Positions 29,601-38,099 of a stretch of 64,000 bases of DNA are shown one piece after another; position 1 is the first letter of the stretch, and the number at the start of each line of letters is the position of its first letter. A model generated the notes under the pieces. The model did no database searches. It saw only the letters and a list, made by a program, of their open reading frames with translations, and was not told the DNA's origin. The DNA comes from Nodularia sphaerocarpa UHCC 0038 (GTDB taxonomy: Bacteria; Cyanobacteriota; Cyanobacteriia; Cyanobacteriales; Nostocaceae), in the NCBI RefSeq assembly GCF_022376295.1, contig NZ_CP060140.1:3228356-3292355 (forward strand), given 5' to 3'. The position numbers and the translations under genes are program-made.

Positions 29601-29987
29601 TTGACTGGTATATAAACCAAAAAGAATACCTGGAAGATTTTCATTAAGAGTCGGTGTCCAACCTCTGGTTCTAGACTCTGATAAAACCGTACCAGACTCC
29701 AGAGAAGTAAAGTGATAAATCAAGGCGCGATCGCAAACAATTTTCGCCCTCAGTTGTGCCACAGTCACTTGCAGTAGGGTATCCATATCTGAGGCTTGAC
29801 GCATCCGAGTTGTAATTTCTTGCAACTGTCGCCGCCAATTTTTAAATTCCTGGGAAATCGCAGTCAGTTCAGATATGGCATTGCCAGCAATATGGGCTGT
29901 ATTATGATCACTATACTGATTGTTTAACTGTTCAAAATCAGCAATTGGTGGCTGATTTTCTTGGCTGTTATCATACGTAGTTGTCAT
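26670..29987 (-). CDS. pixJ: Methyl-accepting chemotaxis photoreceptor with four GAF domains (PixJ-like)
   Basis: Four GAF domains are followed by HAMP and an MCP signalling domain; no membrane helix is evident, so it appears soluble. GAF1 (about 60-200) lacks a chromophore Cys. GAF2, GAF3 and GAF4 each have the cyanobacteriochrome Cys-His (CHIDILEQ near 322, CHIEILEQ near 507 and near 689) and the GGRYAKGE and LWGLxxAYQNSG signatures of red/green types. GAF2 and GAF4 keep the Trp-x-Asp of this class (VWED, VWDD); GAF3 has Leu (VLDD). The MCP tip reads NVLALNAAIEATRAGEYGKGFAVVA, trimmed here to the diagnostic core AAIEATRAGE. I chose the ATG with GAGG 9 bases upstream, not the TTG five codons earlier. 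It closely resembles the four-GAF AnPixJ receptor of Anabaena. Confidence 0.88.
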   Translation of the reverse strand: MTTTYDNSQENQPPIADFEQLNNQYSDHNTAHIAGNAISELTAISQEFKNWRRQLQEITTRMRQASDMDTLLQVTVAQLRAKIVCDRALIYHFTSLESGTVLSESRTRGWTPTLNENLPGILFGLYTSQDYLEPVAINDIHQVQLTPYQKQLLEKFQVQSSLTLPIVIEGKVWGLLAIHNCASARQWQESETTLISQITTELSYRLKSFEYEKELQQQALGKKSVARVIDKILRVSSVEQIFQTTTQEIRQLFRCDRVGVYRFQPDWSGKFIAESVGEGWIKLVTPDFKMVWEDSHLQETQGGRYAKGESFAANDIYQMGHQQCHIDILEQCQMKAYIIVPIFSGEQLWGLLAAYQNSGPREWQSWQVSCLTEIGLQLGVAISQGEYLEQVQLQSEQLVQIAAQEKALTKTINRIRQASDVESFFKTTTQEVRQSLRCDRVAVYRFTDDWGGEFVAESVGNNWVKLVGIGIKTVLDDTYLQDTKGGRYAKGETFVVNDTYTIGLAPCHIEILEQFEAKAYIIVPIFFGDKLWGLLGAYQNSGSREWQSWEVNFLNQIALQFSLAKSQIDYLAEVRVKSEKLAAIAEQEKAVTKIVNRIRQSLDVEEIFKTATQEVRQLLRCDRVAVYRFNPDWGGEFIAESVGQNWVKLVGIDIKTVWDDSHLQETQGGRYAKGESFIAHDIYQVDHSPCHIEILEQFEIKAYVIVPIFSGEQLWGLFAAYQNSGPRDWEESQAALLGRIGDQLGLALQQTEYLQKLQAQSAKLAEAAAREKAAKELLQQRSIQLLIALRPALDGDLTVRAPITEDELGTIADAYNNTLQALRQIVIQVQTTSQKVAQTSSSSDASLTGLTNLAKQQSQEITTALDDIQQMVNSTQAVVTNADLVQVALQKANQTVESGDAAMNQTVKAIQGIRETVAQTSKKIKRLSESSQKISKVVNLISNFATQTNVLALNAAIEATRAGEYGKGFAVVADEVRSLSRQSAAATIEIEKLVQEIQTETGEVAVAMETGIQQVVEGTNFVSETRQNLNAIVSATAEISQLIQQITAATQKQMGQSVTVTASMQDVAAIANKTFTESQEISAVLQDLSGMAQGLLATASKFKVN

Positions 29988-30035
29988 GGTAAAACACCTC
30001 AAAATTTGTTAATAGTATTCAAGCGGCAAAGAAAA

Positions 30036-30509
30036 TTAATTATTAATAGCCCAGATATGAGATTGAATAATTGCTGTAGCATCCAAATTTAGCAGCATCT
30101 CCTCAGAACTATTAATAAAGTATCCTTTCAAAAAAGGGGAAATGGCTGGATAAAATAATTCCGCAGATGCAGGTTTAATCTCATTGGTATCTAGCCATTC
30201 AATATCCATGAGAGACCGTACCAATAGACCCAAATATTTGCCCTCCCTTTCCAGCACAATCGCCATCATATTTGAGAGAAAATTTGCTCCTTGCAAAAGT
30301 GGTGGATAACCCAGCATTTCCTCTAAATCAACTAACCAAAGCATCTCCCCCCGCCAGTTATAGATACCCAAAACGGAACTTGGCATTTGGGGAACGCCAC
30401 ATATATCCGCCAAGGAGACTTGAAAAACTTCTGTGATTTGCTCTAAAGAAATTACAGCCGTATCTTTTGCACCCAAGTTCAAACTTAAAAATTTTTGTTT
30501 GTTCTCCAA
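30036..30509 (-). CDS. pixI: CheW-like adaptor protein
   Basis: A single CheW domain of 157 residues that would couple the GAF receptor to the CheA-type kinase. Family marks include FLSLNLG at the start, the strand IYNWRGEMLWLVDLEEMLG, and the later LVRSLMDIEWL. The start is a TTG with AAGGAC about 10 bases upstream. It lies between the receptor (about 50 bp downstream) and the CheY-like gene (about 60 bp upstream), the position of pixI in the Synechocystis cluster. Confidence 0.85.
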   Translation of the reverse strand: MENKQKFLSLNLGAKDTAVISLEQITEVFQVSLADICGVPQMPSSVLGIYNWRGEMLWLVDLEEMLGYPPLLQGANFLSNMMAIVLEREGKYLGLLVRSLMDIEWLDTNEIKPASAELFYPAISPFLKGYFINSSEEMLLNLDATAIIQSHIWAINN

Positions 30510-30570
30510 AGTTATGTGTCCTTTGATCTAGATGATTAGTTTGATTAAATTAATTGAAAATACTCCAGTT

Positions 30571-30933
30571 TCACTTCAGCAATTTATTCAGGGTAACTAC
30601 TAATTCTGCGGGATTTATAGGTTTAGCAAGATAACCTTCAGCACCCAGCATATTTCCCCACATTTGATCGACAGCGCTATTTTTAGTTGAGCAAAAAACA
30701 ATAGGTATTTTGCTTGTTTCCGGGTTATTTTTCAATTCTCGGCAAATTTCAAATCCGCTTTTACCTGGTAAAATTACATCAAGAAATATCAGATCCGGCT
30801 TACTGCTGTCTATTTTCTCCTGAACCTCTTCGCTACTTGTTGCGCTAATCACATAATAACCAGCTTGTTGCAAGTAACGGCTGAGGATTTCCATATCAGT
30901 CACACCATCTTCAACGACTAAAACAGTATTCAT
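30571..30933 (-). CDS. pixH: CheY-like response regulator
   Basis: A stand-alone receiver domain of about 120 residues: acidic pocket VVEDG, phospho-acceptor Asp in LIFLDVILPGKSG, Thr/Ser switch (FCSTKN) and Lys in YLAKPINP. I chose the ATG preceded by CAGG rather than the GTG three codons upstream. In the Pix system this type of regulator is phosphorylated by PixL and modulates pilus direction. The order patA-type, cheY, cheW, mcp, cheA supports the pixH equivalence. Confidence 0.85.
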   Translation of the reverse strand: MNTVLVVEDGVTDMEILSRYLQQAGYYVISATSSEEVQEKIDSSKPDLIFLDVILPGKSGFEICRELKNNPETSKIPIVFCSTKNSAVDQMWGNMLGAEGYLAKPINPAELVVTLNKLLK

Positions 30934-31260
30934 GGCAAGCACCTGTAAAGTTATTCTGAGAATGAAAACACAAACCTATGTGTCCAAATTATACCAAGAC
31001 GAAGTGGTAATTCTCTCCAATTTTGCTTGATGATTTTTATATTTGATTCAGAGGAAATATTGTGCTTGACAAATGTTGCATTCAATATTTGGAATCTACA
31101 AAAACTATGTGATTCATTTCCTTTACCCTGGAGGCGAAATTTACAGAACCCAAAGCCGTTGACAATATCTGCTGGTGAGCATCCTACCTGAGTTATAAAA
31201 AAAGTTCTCCCAGTCAATTTTGAGGATTAATATCCCGAAAAAATACCAAGAGCCAAGGCT
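30934..31260. other. Gap between cheY- and patA-type genes
   Basis: About 327 bp without a supported gene. The one open frame on the minus strand (30951-31217) has no family resemblance and an atypical composition, and I treat it as chance. An internal promoter or processing site is possible, but I see no clear motif. Confidence 0.4.
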
Positions 31261-32472
31261 TTAATGAGAAACTTTTAAATCAGATTGATTTGGTCTTCTT
31301 TGCACCTGAGATTGAGTCGGTACGGGTAAATACTTACGTACTACACCCATGACTTTATCTGCGGCTACGGGTTTAGTCATAAAATCTGTAGCCCCGACCA
31401 CTTTTGCTCTGACTCGATCCAAAAGACCATCGTTACCGGTTAAGATAATCACTGGTGTGTTAGCGAAGGCGGAAACTCGGCGCACCTGAGTACAAATTTC
31501 ATAACCATTAGCAATGGGCATAACTAAATCTAAAAAAATCAGGTCTGGCTTATTTTGAATTAGGGTTGGTAAAGCTTGTATAGCATCTTCAATCTTGATA
31601 AATCTCAGTCCATGTGAGACGATAATTTCTTCTAGAATCTTACAAACTTGAGGGCTATCATCCACGCAAGCTACTAATGGCACGGTTGATTTTTTAACTT
31701 CCAGGGAAATCGGCTTGTTTTTGACTGGTGTCAATGATAAAGGTAAATCAGGTACTTCTACCAGTTCAATAATACCTTTGAGAATATAGGGAAGCAATGA
31801 ACGGGTGACAGGAACAATACTCTGCTTCATTTTTGCTGCTAAATCTCGCAGAGTGTATTTACCGTTAATCAAATTCACAAAGTTTTTGTAAACAGATTCA
31901 CTTACCTGCTGTTGGAGTTGTTCTGGTTTCCGCAGAACTGGCGCTAAGTCGGGGGAAAAATTAGCCAAACCAGCTTGAGACCAAACTTTCCACGAGTCTT
32001 CCATCTGTTTCATAAAGACATTTGCACTCGTGAAACTCATTGGTGTTTCTAGGATAACTTCTTGGCTGCGCTCGCAACTTGCAGAAACAAAATTTGTTTG
32101 TTGCGCTAAATCAAACAACATTTCTGCTACTGTGTTTTCTACAAAAGCGTGAATTTTTTCTCGTTCAATTTTCTGTCTTTTATACAAAATTTCCAGGATG
32201 CGATAATCCCAGTAATTTATTTCTATGTCTTCTCTACGTAAATTTAACTTATCTACATCAATATGGGGGCAGTATTGAGCCATATTGCGCCGCCAGCGCC
32301 GGAAAGGATGGGTTCCTCCTGTAGCCCAAACTATCCGTCCTAGACGATAGAAAAAAAACCATTGGTGTCCTTTGGGACTTTTAACATTTAAATAGCCATT
32401 GAATTGCAGTTGAGTACAAGTTTGAAATTCATCAAGTATATTATTCGATTTCATCAGTTCTGGCTGCGTCAT
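31261..32472 (-). CDS. pixG: PatA-type response regulator (DUF4388-like N-terminus plus receiver)
   Basis: 403 residues and the first gene of the phototaxis operon. The N-terminal half is of PatA/DUF4388 type (QLQFNGYLNVKSPKGHQWFF, then GRIVWATGGTHPFRRWRR, both shown as short extracts). The C-terminal receiver has CVDDSPQVCK, an Asp in LIFLDLVMPIANG, a Thr in ILTGND and a Lys in FMTKPVAADK. PatA-family proteins include the heterocyst-pattern regulator PatA and the phototaxis regulator PixG; the operon context makes the PixG role the likely one. Confidence 0.85.
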   Translation of the reverse strand: MTQPELMKSNNILDEFQTCTQLQFNGYLNVKSPKGHQWFFFYRLGRIVWATGGTHPFRRWRRNMAQYCPHIDVDKLNLRREDIEINYWDYRILEILYKRQKIEREKIHAFVENTVAEMLFDLAQQTNFVSASCERSQEVILETPMSFTSANVFMKQMEDSWKVWSQAGLANFSPDLAPVLRKPEQLQQQVSESVYKNFVNLINGKYTLRDLAAKMKQSIVPVTRSLLPYILKGIIELVEVPDLPLSLTPVKNKPISLEVKKSTVPLVACVDDSPQVCKILEEIIVSHGLRFIKIEDAIQALPTLIQNKPDLIFLDLVMPIANGYEICTQVRRVSAFANTPVIILTGNDGLLDRVRAKVVGATDFMTKPVAADKVMGVVRKYLPVPTQSQVQRRPNQSDLKVSH

Positions 32473-33085
32473 ACTTTGTTCCTTTTATTCACAAATTAGC
32501 CCTTTAAATACCCAAACTATCTATATAGTATTTAGCAAGTATCTGAATGATTAGAAATAAACTTGGCAGACTCATTCAGATGGCTGCCTATTTATTGTTT
32601 ATGTATTACTTGATAACGCTCCTTAGTTAGGATGGGAAAGACTAATGAAAGTAGTAAGACAACAAAGGTAGAGATAGTCAAGGAGTCATCTAATGCATAA
32701 TTCCGTCTCAGCTTACTCTACGCTCCCATTAAGTTGGGCTTAAGATTTAGTTATCTATCTATTATTTTAAAGAATTTTAGACATAATTAATATCCGTATA
32801 AATCCTGATCTTATTTTCCGAAAATCGTCTTTTCTTCCGGTTTTCGCAAAGGTTGAATATTTTCAATAAAATTTACAATTCTTAATATTTATTTTAGTGA
32901 CGTATAATTGATTAAGTAAATATTTTACTGCTAATTATAGTATAATAATTAATAAAAATGGCGTTGCTGAATCAAGATGTGAATTAACCCCACGCACTAG
33001 GCGCACCAGCAGCAGAGAATAATAGTTTAAGATTCTCAATTGGGAAATTTCATATTTAAGTTCAGCAAAGCCAAAGTTTCAATGA
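32473..33085. other. AT-rich intergenic region upstream of the phototaxis operon
   Basis: About 610 bp. It should hold the minus-strand promoter of the pix-like operon and the 3' region of the repeat-protein gene. On the plus strand a 16-codon frame at 32693-32743 (MHNSVSAY...) has an excellent AAGGAG eight bases upstream; I mention it but cannot claim it is translated. No other gene is visible. Confidence 0.4.
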
Positions 33086-34174
33086 TTATTTTGCTGGGCG
33101 GAGAAATACTGGTTTAAATTTCGACCACAGCAAATATATGATTCCCACTAGTAGCAGTGATATCGAAGGTGTAGATTCTGGGACTGGTTGAGGGTTTTGC
33201 CAATGTTGGGAGGCGATCGCATTGGTTTTAATCCCGTTGAGTAATGCCAAAAACTGCTCAATATCGGTAGCTGTATTACCGTTGTTTTGAGAAAGAATCA
33301 GTCGATTCAAGGTATCTGTCTCTGATTCTCCCAAACTTCCTGTTAACGGGAGAAATTTTTCACCCATCCCACCGATAAGAGAGTTAATTAAGTTATCAAC
33401 ATCAGTCTGAAAATCTGGGGGAATTAAGTCTGAATCCTGGGAAATTTTGTAATCACCAATGACTATGTTGTTATCGTCGAAGATCCAGTTACCGTTACCA
33501 ATAATTGTGTTGTTATTACCAAAGTTCCAGTTGCCGTTACCAAGGGTGGTGTTATGATTACCAAAGCCCCAGTTACCGTTGCCAATAGTTGCATTATCAC
33601 TATTAAATTGCCAATTACCATTACCTAGGGTTGAGTTGTTACTTCCGTCATCCCAATACCAGTTACCGTTACCAAGGGTGGTATTGTCACCGGCGAATAG
33701 CCAGTTACCATTGCCAATGGTTGTATTATCATGATTAAAGTTCCAATTACCATTACCAATAGTGGCGCTATCATTACCAAAATCTGAGTTGGAATTACCA
33801 ATAGTTGCGTTATCAATACCAAAGTTTCTGTTACCATTACCAACGGATGGGTTATCCTGATTAACAGATGAACTATCACCACCTGTAAAGGTATTGTCAA
33901 CGCCATCGAAGACGTTTTCAGCCTCAAGTAATTTCAAGCGACCAAAAACTAATTCATTCAGTTGACCGCTAATATCCCCTGCGAAGGGGTCAATCACGCT
34001 ATCTACTACAGGATTCTCATCTCCACTGATACCGGAGATATTATTAGTGTCACTTAAAAGTACATTCTGGGCGAAAACTTCATCTATGCCTTCAAAGGGC
34101 GGTCTTTGAGCCTGAAAATCACCAATCTCAGTATTTTCTTCACCATTAAACGAGTTGGTTGCCGGGATTTCCAT
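33086..34174 (-). CDS. Asn/Gly-rich repeat protein with PEP-CTERM-like C-terminal anchor
   Basis: A protein of about 362 residues with roughly ten degenerate copies of a 13-15-residue unit, N-x-T-I/L-G-N-G-N-W-x-F-x-x-D (about residues 115-240), likely to fold as a repetitive beta structure. The C-terminus ends in VPES, a hydrophobic helix and a basic tail, which matches the PEP-CTERM sorting-signal plan. No Sec signal peptide is visible at the N-terminus, which is odd for a sorted protein. AGGAG stands about 11 bases before the chosen ATG; in-frame TTG codons lie just upstream. It may be a cell-surface or extracellular matrix protein; function unknown. Confidence 0.72.
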   Translation of the reverse strand: MEIPATNSFNGEENTEIGDFQAQRPPFEGIDEVFAQNVLLSDTNNISGISGDENPVVDSVIDPFAGDISGQLNELVFGRLKLLEAENVFDGVDNTFTGGDSSSVNQDNPSVGNGNRNFGIDNATIGNSNSDFGNDSATIGNGNWNFNHDNTTIGNGNWLFAGDNTTLGNGNWYWDDGSNNSTLGNGNWQFNSDNATIGNGNWGFGNHNTTLGNGNWNFGNNNTIIGNGNWIFDDNNIVIGDYKISQDSDLIPPDFQTDVDNLINSLIGGMGEKFLPLTGSLGESETDTLNRLILSQNNGNTATDIEQFLALLNGIKTNAIASQHWQNPQPVPESTPSISLLLVGIIYLLWSKFKPVFLRPAK

Positions 34175-34180
34175 CAACAA

Positions 34181-34531
34181 TAATTCTCCTGTTTTTCATG
34201 TATAATTTTTCTAATTACGGGAAGATTAAATAGACATTTACATCCGATTTATGTCTTTTAGATTGTTAAATCTAGCTGTGAAAGGTTTAATTATTGAGGT
34301 GATTAATTTACCTAATAAATTAAAGCTAATCAACAAGCCGTAATTAACATTAATCCCAAGAATAATATATGTAATTTAAATGATGATTTCAATGCAAAAT
34401 GTTTTTAGATGATTGTCAATTTCTTAGATATCCTGAAAATGTAGAGAAGGGTGGGCATCTTTGCCCACCCCAGAAGATTTATAATATTAAGATGTGTACT
34501 TCATTTACTTGCAAACTGCGGTATCAAGTAC
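34181..34531. other. Intergenic region with a hairpin
   Basis: AT-rich, with no gene. At 34449-34470 a perfect 9-bp hairpin (GGGTGGGCA, 4-base loop, TGCCCACCC) lies 60 bp downstream of the minus-strand usp stop and could be its terminator, although the T-run after it is poor. Confidence 0.5.
34449..34470 (-). terminator. Possible terminator hairpin of the usp gene
   Basis: A perfect 9-bp GC-rich stem with a TCTT loop. On the minus strand it is followed by TTCTCTACATTTT, a weak T-rich tail. Confidence 0.4.
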
Positions 34532-35044
34532 CTAGACAGTAGGAGGAATTTCTGTGGCGGTGGGAATATGTCCTTGTACTATAAAACTTGAGCAAGGAGC
34601 ATGATGTAGTACATAATTGCTGACACTACCTAGCAAAAACTCACTGATTCCAGTCCGACCGCGACGACCAACTATAATTAAGTCAGCTGGCCAATTACGT
34701 GCAACTTCACAAATTATCCTCCCAGCATCACCGAGATTTTGGGTAAACCCAGTTTTTACCCCGGCGCTAATTGCTGTGTCACTGAGCGATCGCAACCAAT
34801 CTAGTCTTTGTTTTTTCACTTCTTCCCACTCCCGGATATAACTATCCATCGCTGTCGTTTGCACAGATGGATAAATGGTGTCTGGTTGTGTAAAGATAGG
34901 GCTGAGATAGGGATCTTCTAATGGAGAGAGTATATGTAGTAGCATCATTTCAGCATCAGCAGCTTTTGCCAAAAATACGCCTTGTTCAAACACATATTGA
35001 GTCATTTCTGACTTGTCTACAGCCACCAAAATTTTGTGATACAT
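34532..35044 (-). CDS. Universal stress protein (UspA family)
   Basis: 170 residues, a single Usp domain. It begins MYHKILVAVDKSEMTQ, with the family's nucleotide-pocket Asp, and carries the ATP-binding signature GRRGRTGISEFLLGSVSNYVLHHAPCS near the C-terminus (glycine-rich loop GRRGRTG then GSVS). The 25-residue insertion after LLHILSPLEDP is common in cyanobacterial members. A monocistronic minus-strand gene. It probably binds ATP; the stress that triggers it is unknown. Confidence 0.87.
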   Translation of the reverse strand: MYHKILVAVDKSEMTQYVFEQGVFLAKAADAEMMLLHILSPLEDPYLSPIFTQPDTIYPSVQTTAMDSYIREWEEVKKQRLDWLRSLSDTAISAGVKTGFTQNLGDAGRIICEVARNWPADLIIVGRRGRTGISEFLLGSVSNYVLHHAPCSSFIVQGHIPTATEIPPTV

Positions 35045-35257
35045 ACGTAATATTCCTTAATATTTGACTAGCTCTAATTAACTCATGGTATATTTCTATT
35101 CTACTTTGTATATAGAGCGCGATGCCCATCGCACATATTAAAAAATTTCAAATCATTAGACATCGACGGAATTTAAATATGCGTTATCCAGAACCTTTGT
35201 AGAGACGTTATATATAATATCAATTTCCCATGAATACTTATAATAAAATGTGTTCAT

Positions 35258-35332
35258 GTAGGTTGGGTTGAAGCTTTGTGAAACCCAATATCCTTGCCAG
35301 CGTTGGGTTTAGCTTTGCTTTACCCAACCTAC
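35258..35332. repeat. Dispersed palindromic repeat (TTGGGTT family), second copy
   Basis: A 75-bp intergenic element bounded by GTAGGTTGGGT and ACCCAACCTAC, with an internal GTTGGGTTT. It is related to 2801-2870 and has MITE-like terminal inverted repeats. Confidence 0.55.
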
Positions 35333-35373
35333 TTTAATTATAAGTGATTAACGAAACATTAGCTGAGATTACC

Positions 35374-35967
35374 CTACATATTTATTGTAAAAGCAACATC
35401 TATCTGTTTTAACAGAAACTCTGGGGTAGAAGAGTTATCTAGCACAACAGTTGCGCGAGCGGCTTTTTCTGACAGAGATAACTGGCTATTGATGCGAGAT
35501 TGGGCTTGTTCTGGAGTTAAATGATTTCGCTGCATTAATCTTTGCAATTGCTGTGATTCAGAACAGCGCACAACCCAGATTTCTGTAACTAAATCAGTCA
35601 TCTGAGCTTCAAATAGTAGGGGGATAACTAACAATAGTGTTTGTGATGATGATTGGGCGATGATCGCTTGCTCAAAACGATGAACTACATAAGGATGAAT
35701 TAAACTTTCTACCCAGTGGCGTTCATCTGGCTGTGGAAAGATAATTGTACCCAGTTTTTCTCGGTTGAGGCTACCATCTGGGAGTAAAATTTGTTGTCCA
35801 TAACGTTGAGCGATCGCATTCAGAATCGGCGAACCCACAGCTACAGCATCCCTAGCATAAATATCTGCATCAAAAATTGGCAGATTATAAGCACTAGCCA
35901 AATAATTGGCGACAGTGGTTTTACCTGTAGCAATACCCCCAGTTAAGCCGATGATGCGTTTATTCAT
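35374..35967 (-). CDS. coaE: Dephospho-CoA kinase
   Basis: The last step of coenzyme A synthesis: phosphorylation of the ribose 3'-OH of dephospho-CoA. It has a P-loop GGIATGKTT at the N-terminus, the family DADxxAR motif (FDADIYARDAV), and LLFEAQM with RNHLTPEQAQSRINSQL (shown as recognisable pieces). The frame extends upstream to a TTG-like start, but I chose the ATG giving MNKRIIGLTGG, which places the P-loop normally and gives 197 residues. It lies 66 bp downstream of cobA-hemD on the same strand and may be co-transcribed. Confidence 0.9.
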   Translation of the reverse strand: MNKRIIGLTGGIATGKTTVANYLASAYNLPIFDADIYARDAVAVGSPILNAIAQRYGQQILLPDGSLNREKLGTIIFPQPDERHWVESLIHPYVVHRFEQAIIAQSSSQTLLLVIPLLFEAQMTDLVTEIWVVRCSESQQLQRLMQRNHLTPEQAQSRINSQLSLSEKAARATVVLDNSSTPEFLLKQIDVAFTINM

Positions 35968-36033
35968 GATTTTATTCATAAGAAGCACCAGGCGAATATA
36001 ATTCACGATTTCCAATCGCCAGCGCTAGGTAAG

Positions 36034-37617
36034 TTAAGAATTTTCCACCCATTTTATCAATGCTTGAGTTAAGCCATCTAAAGTATATTCTTCAGCTTCA
36101 ATATTCACGCGTCCTAATAAAGCATGGCAAGTTTTAGAGGTTTCGGGACCGATAGAAGCAATACAAATTTTCTCTAAAGCATAAGTTATATCAGAGTTAC
36201 AGTCAAATATCTCTTCTATAAGTTGACAGAAAAATTTTACAGTTTTAGAACTAGCAAAAGTAATTATATCGACAGTGCGATTTTGCAGAGCTAACTTTGC
36301 TGATTCTGCCATACTACTAGGACAACGAGATTGATATGCAGCTACTTCTACAACTTCTGCACCTTTAACTGTTAATTCTTGCACTAAAATTTCTCGTCCA
36401 CCGCTTTCTACTCTGGGAAATAATACTTTTTTACCCTGTAGTGCTTCGGGAAAATTTTCCACTAAAGAATCAGCGACAAAATTAGGCGGAATAAAATCAG
36501 GTTGAAGATGATATTTCTGAAGACTTTGGGCTGTTTTTTCACCAACAACGGCAATTTTCACCCCAGCTAAAGCCCGAATATCTTTACCTTCGGCGAATAA
36601 TCTCTCAAAAAAGTAGTCTACGCCATTGCTAGAAGTGAGAATTAACCAGTGAAAATCAGTTAAATTAGCGATCGCCTGATCCAAAGCATCCCAACTTGAA
36701 GGGGGGACAATTTCTAAAGTTGGCATTGAAATCACAGTAGCACCTAATGTGGTGAGGCGATCGCTAAATTGGCTCGATTGTCCAGAAGAACGCGTCACCA
36801 GAATAGTTTTACCTGTGAGGGGGAGGTGGGGAGATGAAGAAAAGTTGCTGAACATAGTTTGGGCGTGAGAAACTTGATCTAAGGATATTTTCTCAGATTG
36901 TAAGTAATTGCATAATCTCACAACTTCGCCAATCACAATTACCACTGGGGAGAGAGAAACGCCGCTCGTTTGTTCGAGAATATTATCCAGTTCGGCTGTC
37001 CAAATTTGTTGCTGGGGAGTTCCCGCCCAACGGATAATCGCAATGGCTGTAGAATGCGATCGCCCGTGCCTAACTAATTGGTGTATAATCTGTTGCAAAT
37101 GTCGCCCACCCATCAATATAACTAAAGTCTCCAACCGAGATAACGCTTCCCAGTCTAAAGCATCTGGTTCATGGGCTGTCAACACCGCAAAACAACGACT
37201 CAGAACCGGATCTGTCAAAGGAATCCCCGCCATTAATGGAGCCGCAAGAGCCGAAGAAATTCCCGGTACGACTTCAAACTCACAGCCATTTTCTTGCAGA
37301 GCTTGAATTTCCGCCGTACAGCGCCCAAAAATAAACGGATCACCCGATTTTAGGCGCACCACTTGTTTTCCTTGCAAACAGTACTGTACAAGTAACTGAT
37401 TAATTTCCCCTTGAGACGTACTAGGTTTACCACCACGCTTACCAACATCTAGGCGCAGACAATCAGGTGATACGCACTGTAACAATTGCTGATCTACTAG
37501 AGCATCATAGATTAATACCTCAGCTTTGCCTAAAAGACTATAAGCCTTCACCGTTAAATATGCTACATCACCTGGACCAGCACCGACAAGATAAACTTTG
37601 CCCTTTTGTTCAGTCAT
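36034..37617 (-). CDS. cobA-hemD: Fused uroporphyrinogen-III methyltransferase / uroporphyrinogen-III synthase
   Basis: The N-terminal half (about 1-245) is SUMT: VYLVGAGPGD, the DVGKRGG loop and VRLKSGDPFIFGR. The C-terminal half (about 265-527) is HemD-like: LVTRSSGQSSQF, LILTSSNGVDYFF and TFASSKTVKFF. Together these make uroporphyrinogen III and divert it by methylation at C2 and C7 to precorrin-2 for sirohaem or cobalamin. Fusions of this kind are known in cyanobacteria and other bacteria. The 527 residues fit two full domains and nothing appears missing. Confidence 0.9.
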   Translation of the reverse strand: MTEQKGKVYLVGAGPGDVAYLTVKAYSLLGKAEVLIYDALVDQQLLQCVSPDCLRLDVGKRGGKPSTSQGEINQLLVQYCLQGKQVVRLKSGDPFIFGRCTAEIQALQENGCEFEVVPGISSALAAPLMAGIPLTDPVLSRCFAVLTAHEPDALDWEALSRLETLVILMGGRHLQQIIHQLVRHGRSHSTAIAIIRWAGTPQQQIWTAELDNILEQTSGVSLSPVVIVIGEVVRLCNYLQSEKISLDQVSHAQTMFSNFSSSPHLPLTGKTILVTRSSGQSSQFSDRLTTLGATVISMPTLEIVPPSSWDALDQAIANLTDFHWLILTSSNGVDYFFERLFAEGKDIRALAGVKIAVVGEKTAQSLQKYHLQPDFIPPNFVADSLVENFPEALQGKKVLFPRVESGGREILVQELTVKGAEVVEVAAYQSRCPSSMAESAKLALQNRTVDIITFASSKTVKFFCQLIEEIFDCNSDITYALEKICIASIGPETSKTCHALLGRVNIEAEEYTLDGLTQALIKWVENS

Positions 37618-38099
37618 AATTTCAATTATCTGATCACCACCTCAATGGGTTCTATAAGAATTATTCGACCACAGATGAACACAGATGAACACAGATAAAT
37701 ACAGATAAATACAGATAAATCTGTATCTCAGTGGATTAGTAAAATATATGATATTTAGTTACTACAGTAATTATACTATAAAACCACAACGCCAAATGTT
37801 TATATCAAGACTCTGCGTAACTTTGCGTGTACTCCGCGCCCCTCTGCGTTAAAAACTCTATTCTATGCTTTTCATTACGAAACTCTTGTTAGAGAAACAA
37901 GATATGTATGATGTAAGGAGAATTTTATATAGCCAGAAATATAGTAGATTTTTGGAGTTACAAAAAACACTATTAAACAGCAATAGTTAATACAAGCTTA
38001 AATTAGCAAAATAGCATCTTCATTACAACTTTAAACATAGATATCAGGCAAAATGAGTGCAGATAAAGAATACTAAAAATTTGCGCTCGGAGACAAATA
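37618..38099. other. Intergenic region with tandem decamers and a dispersed repeat
   Basis: Between divergent cobA-hemD and flv genes. It holds five 10-bp units (37671-37720, ACAGATGAAC/ACAGATAAAT) and a segment at about 37811-37857 (CTCTGCG... CTTTGCG... CTCCGCG) resembling, in reverse, the element at 54349-54396. Promoters for both genes must lie here, but I cannot assign them. Confidence 0.5.
37671..37720. repeat. Five tandem 10-bp units
   Basis: Two copies of ACAGATGAAC are followed by three of ACAGATAAAT, in exact register. This is the short tandem repeat type typical of Nostocales intergenic DNA. Confidence 0.8.

Noticed and set aside
30951..31217. Minus-strand frame of 88 codons between cheY- and patA-type genes
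   Set aside because: Its composition and the absence of a family or ribosome site suggest chance.
32079..32324. Plus-strand frames inside the PatA-type gene and similar frames inside other genes
   Set aside because: Antisense shadows of genes with clear domains.
37671..37720. Possible CRISPR array
   Set aside because: The units are directly adjacent 10-mers with no spacers; the same applies to the other tandem repeats in the window.
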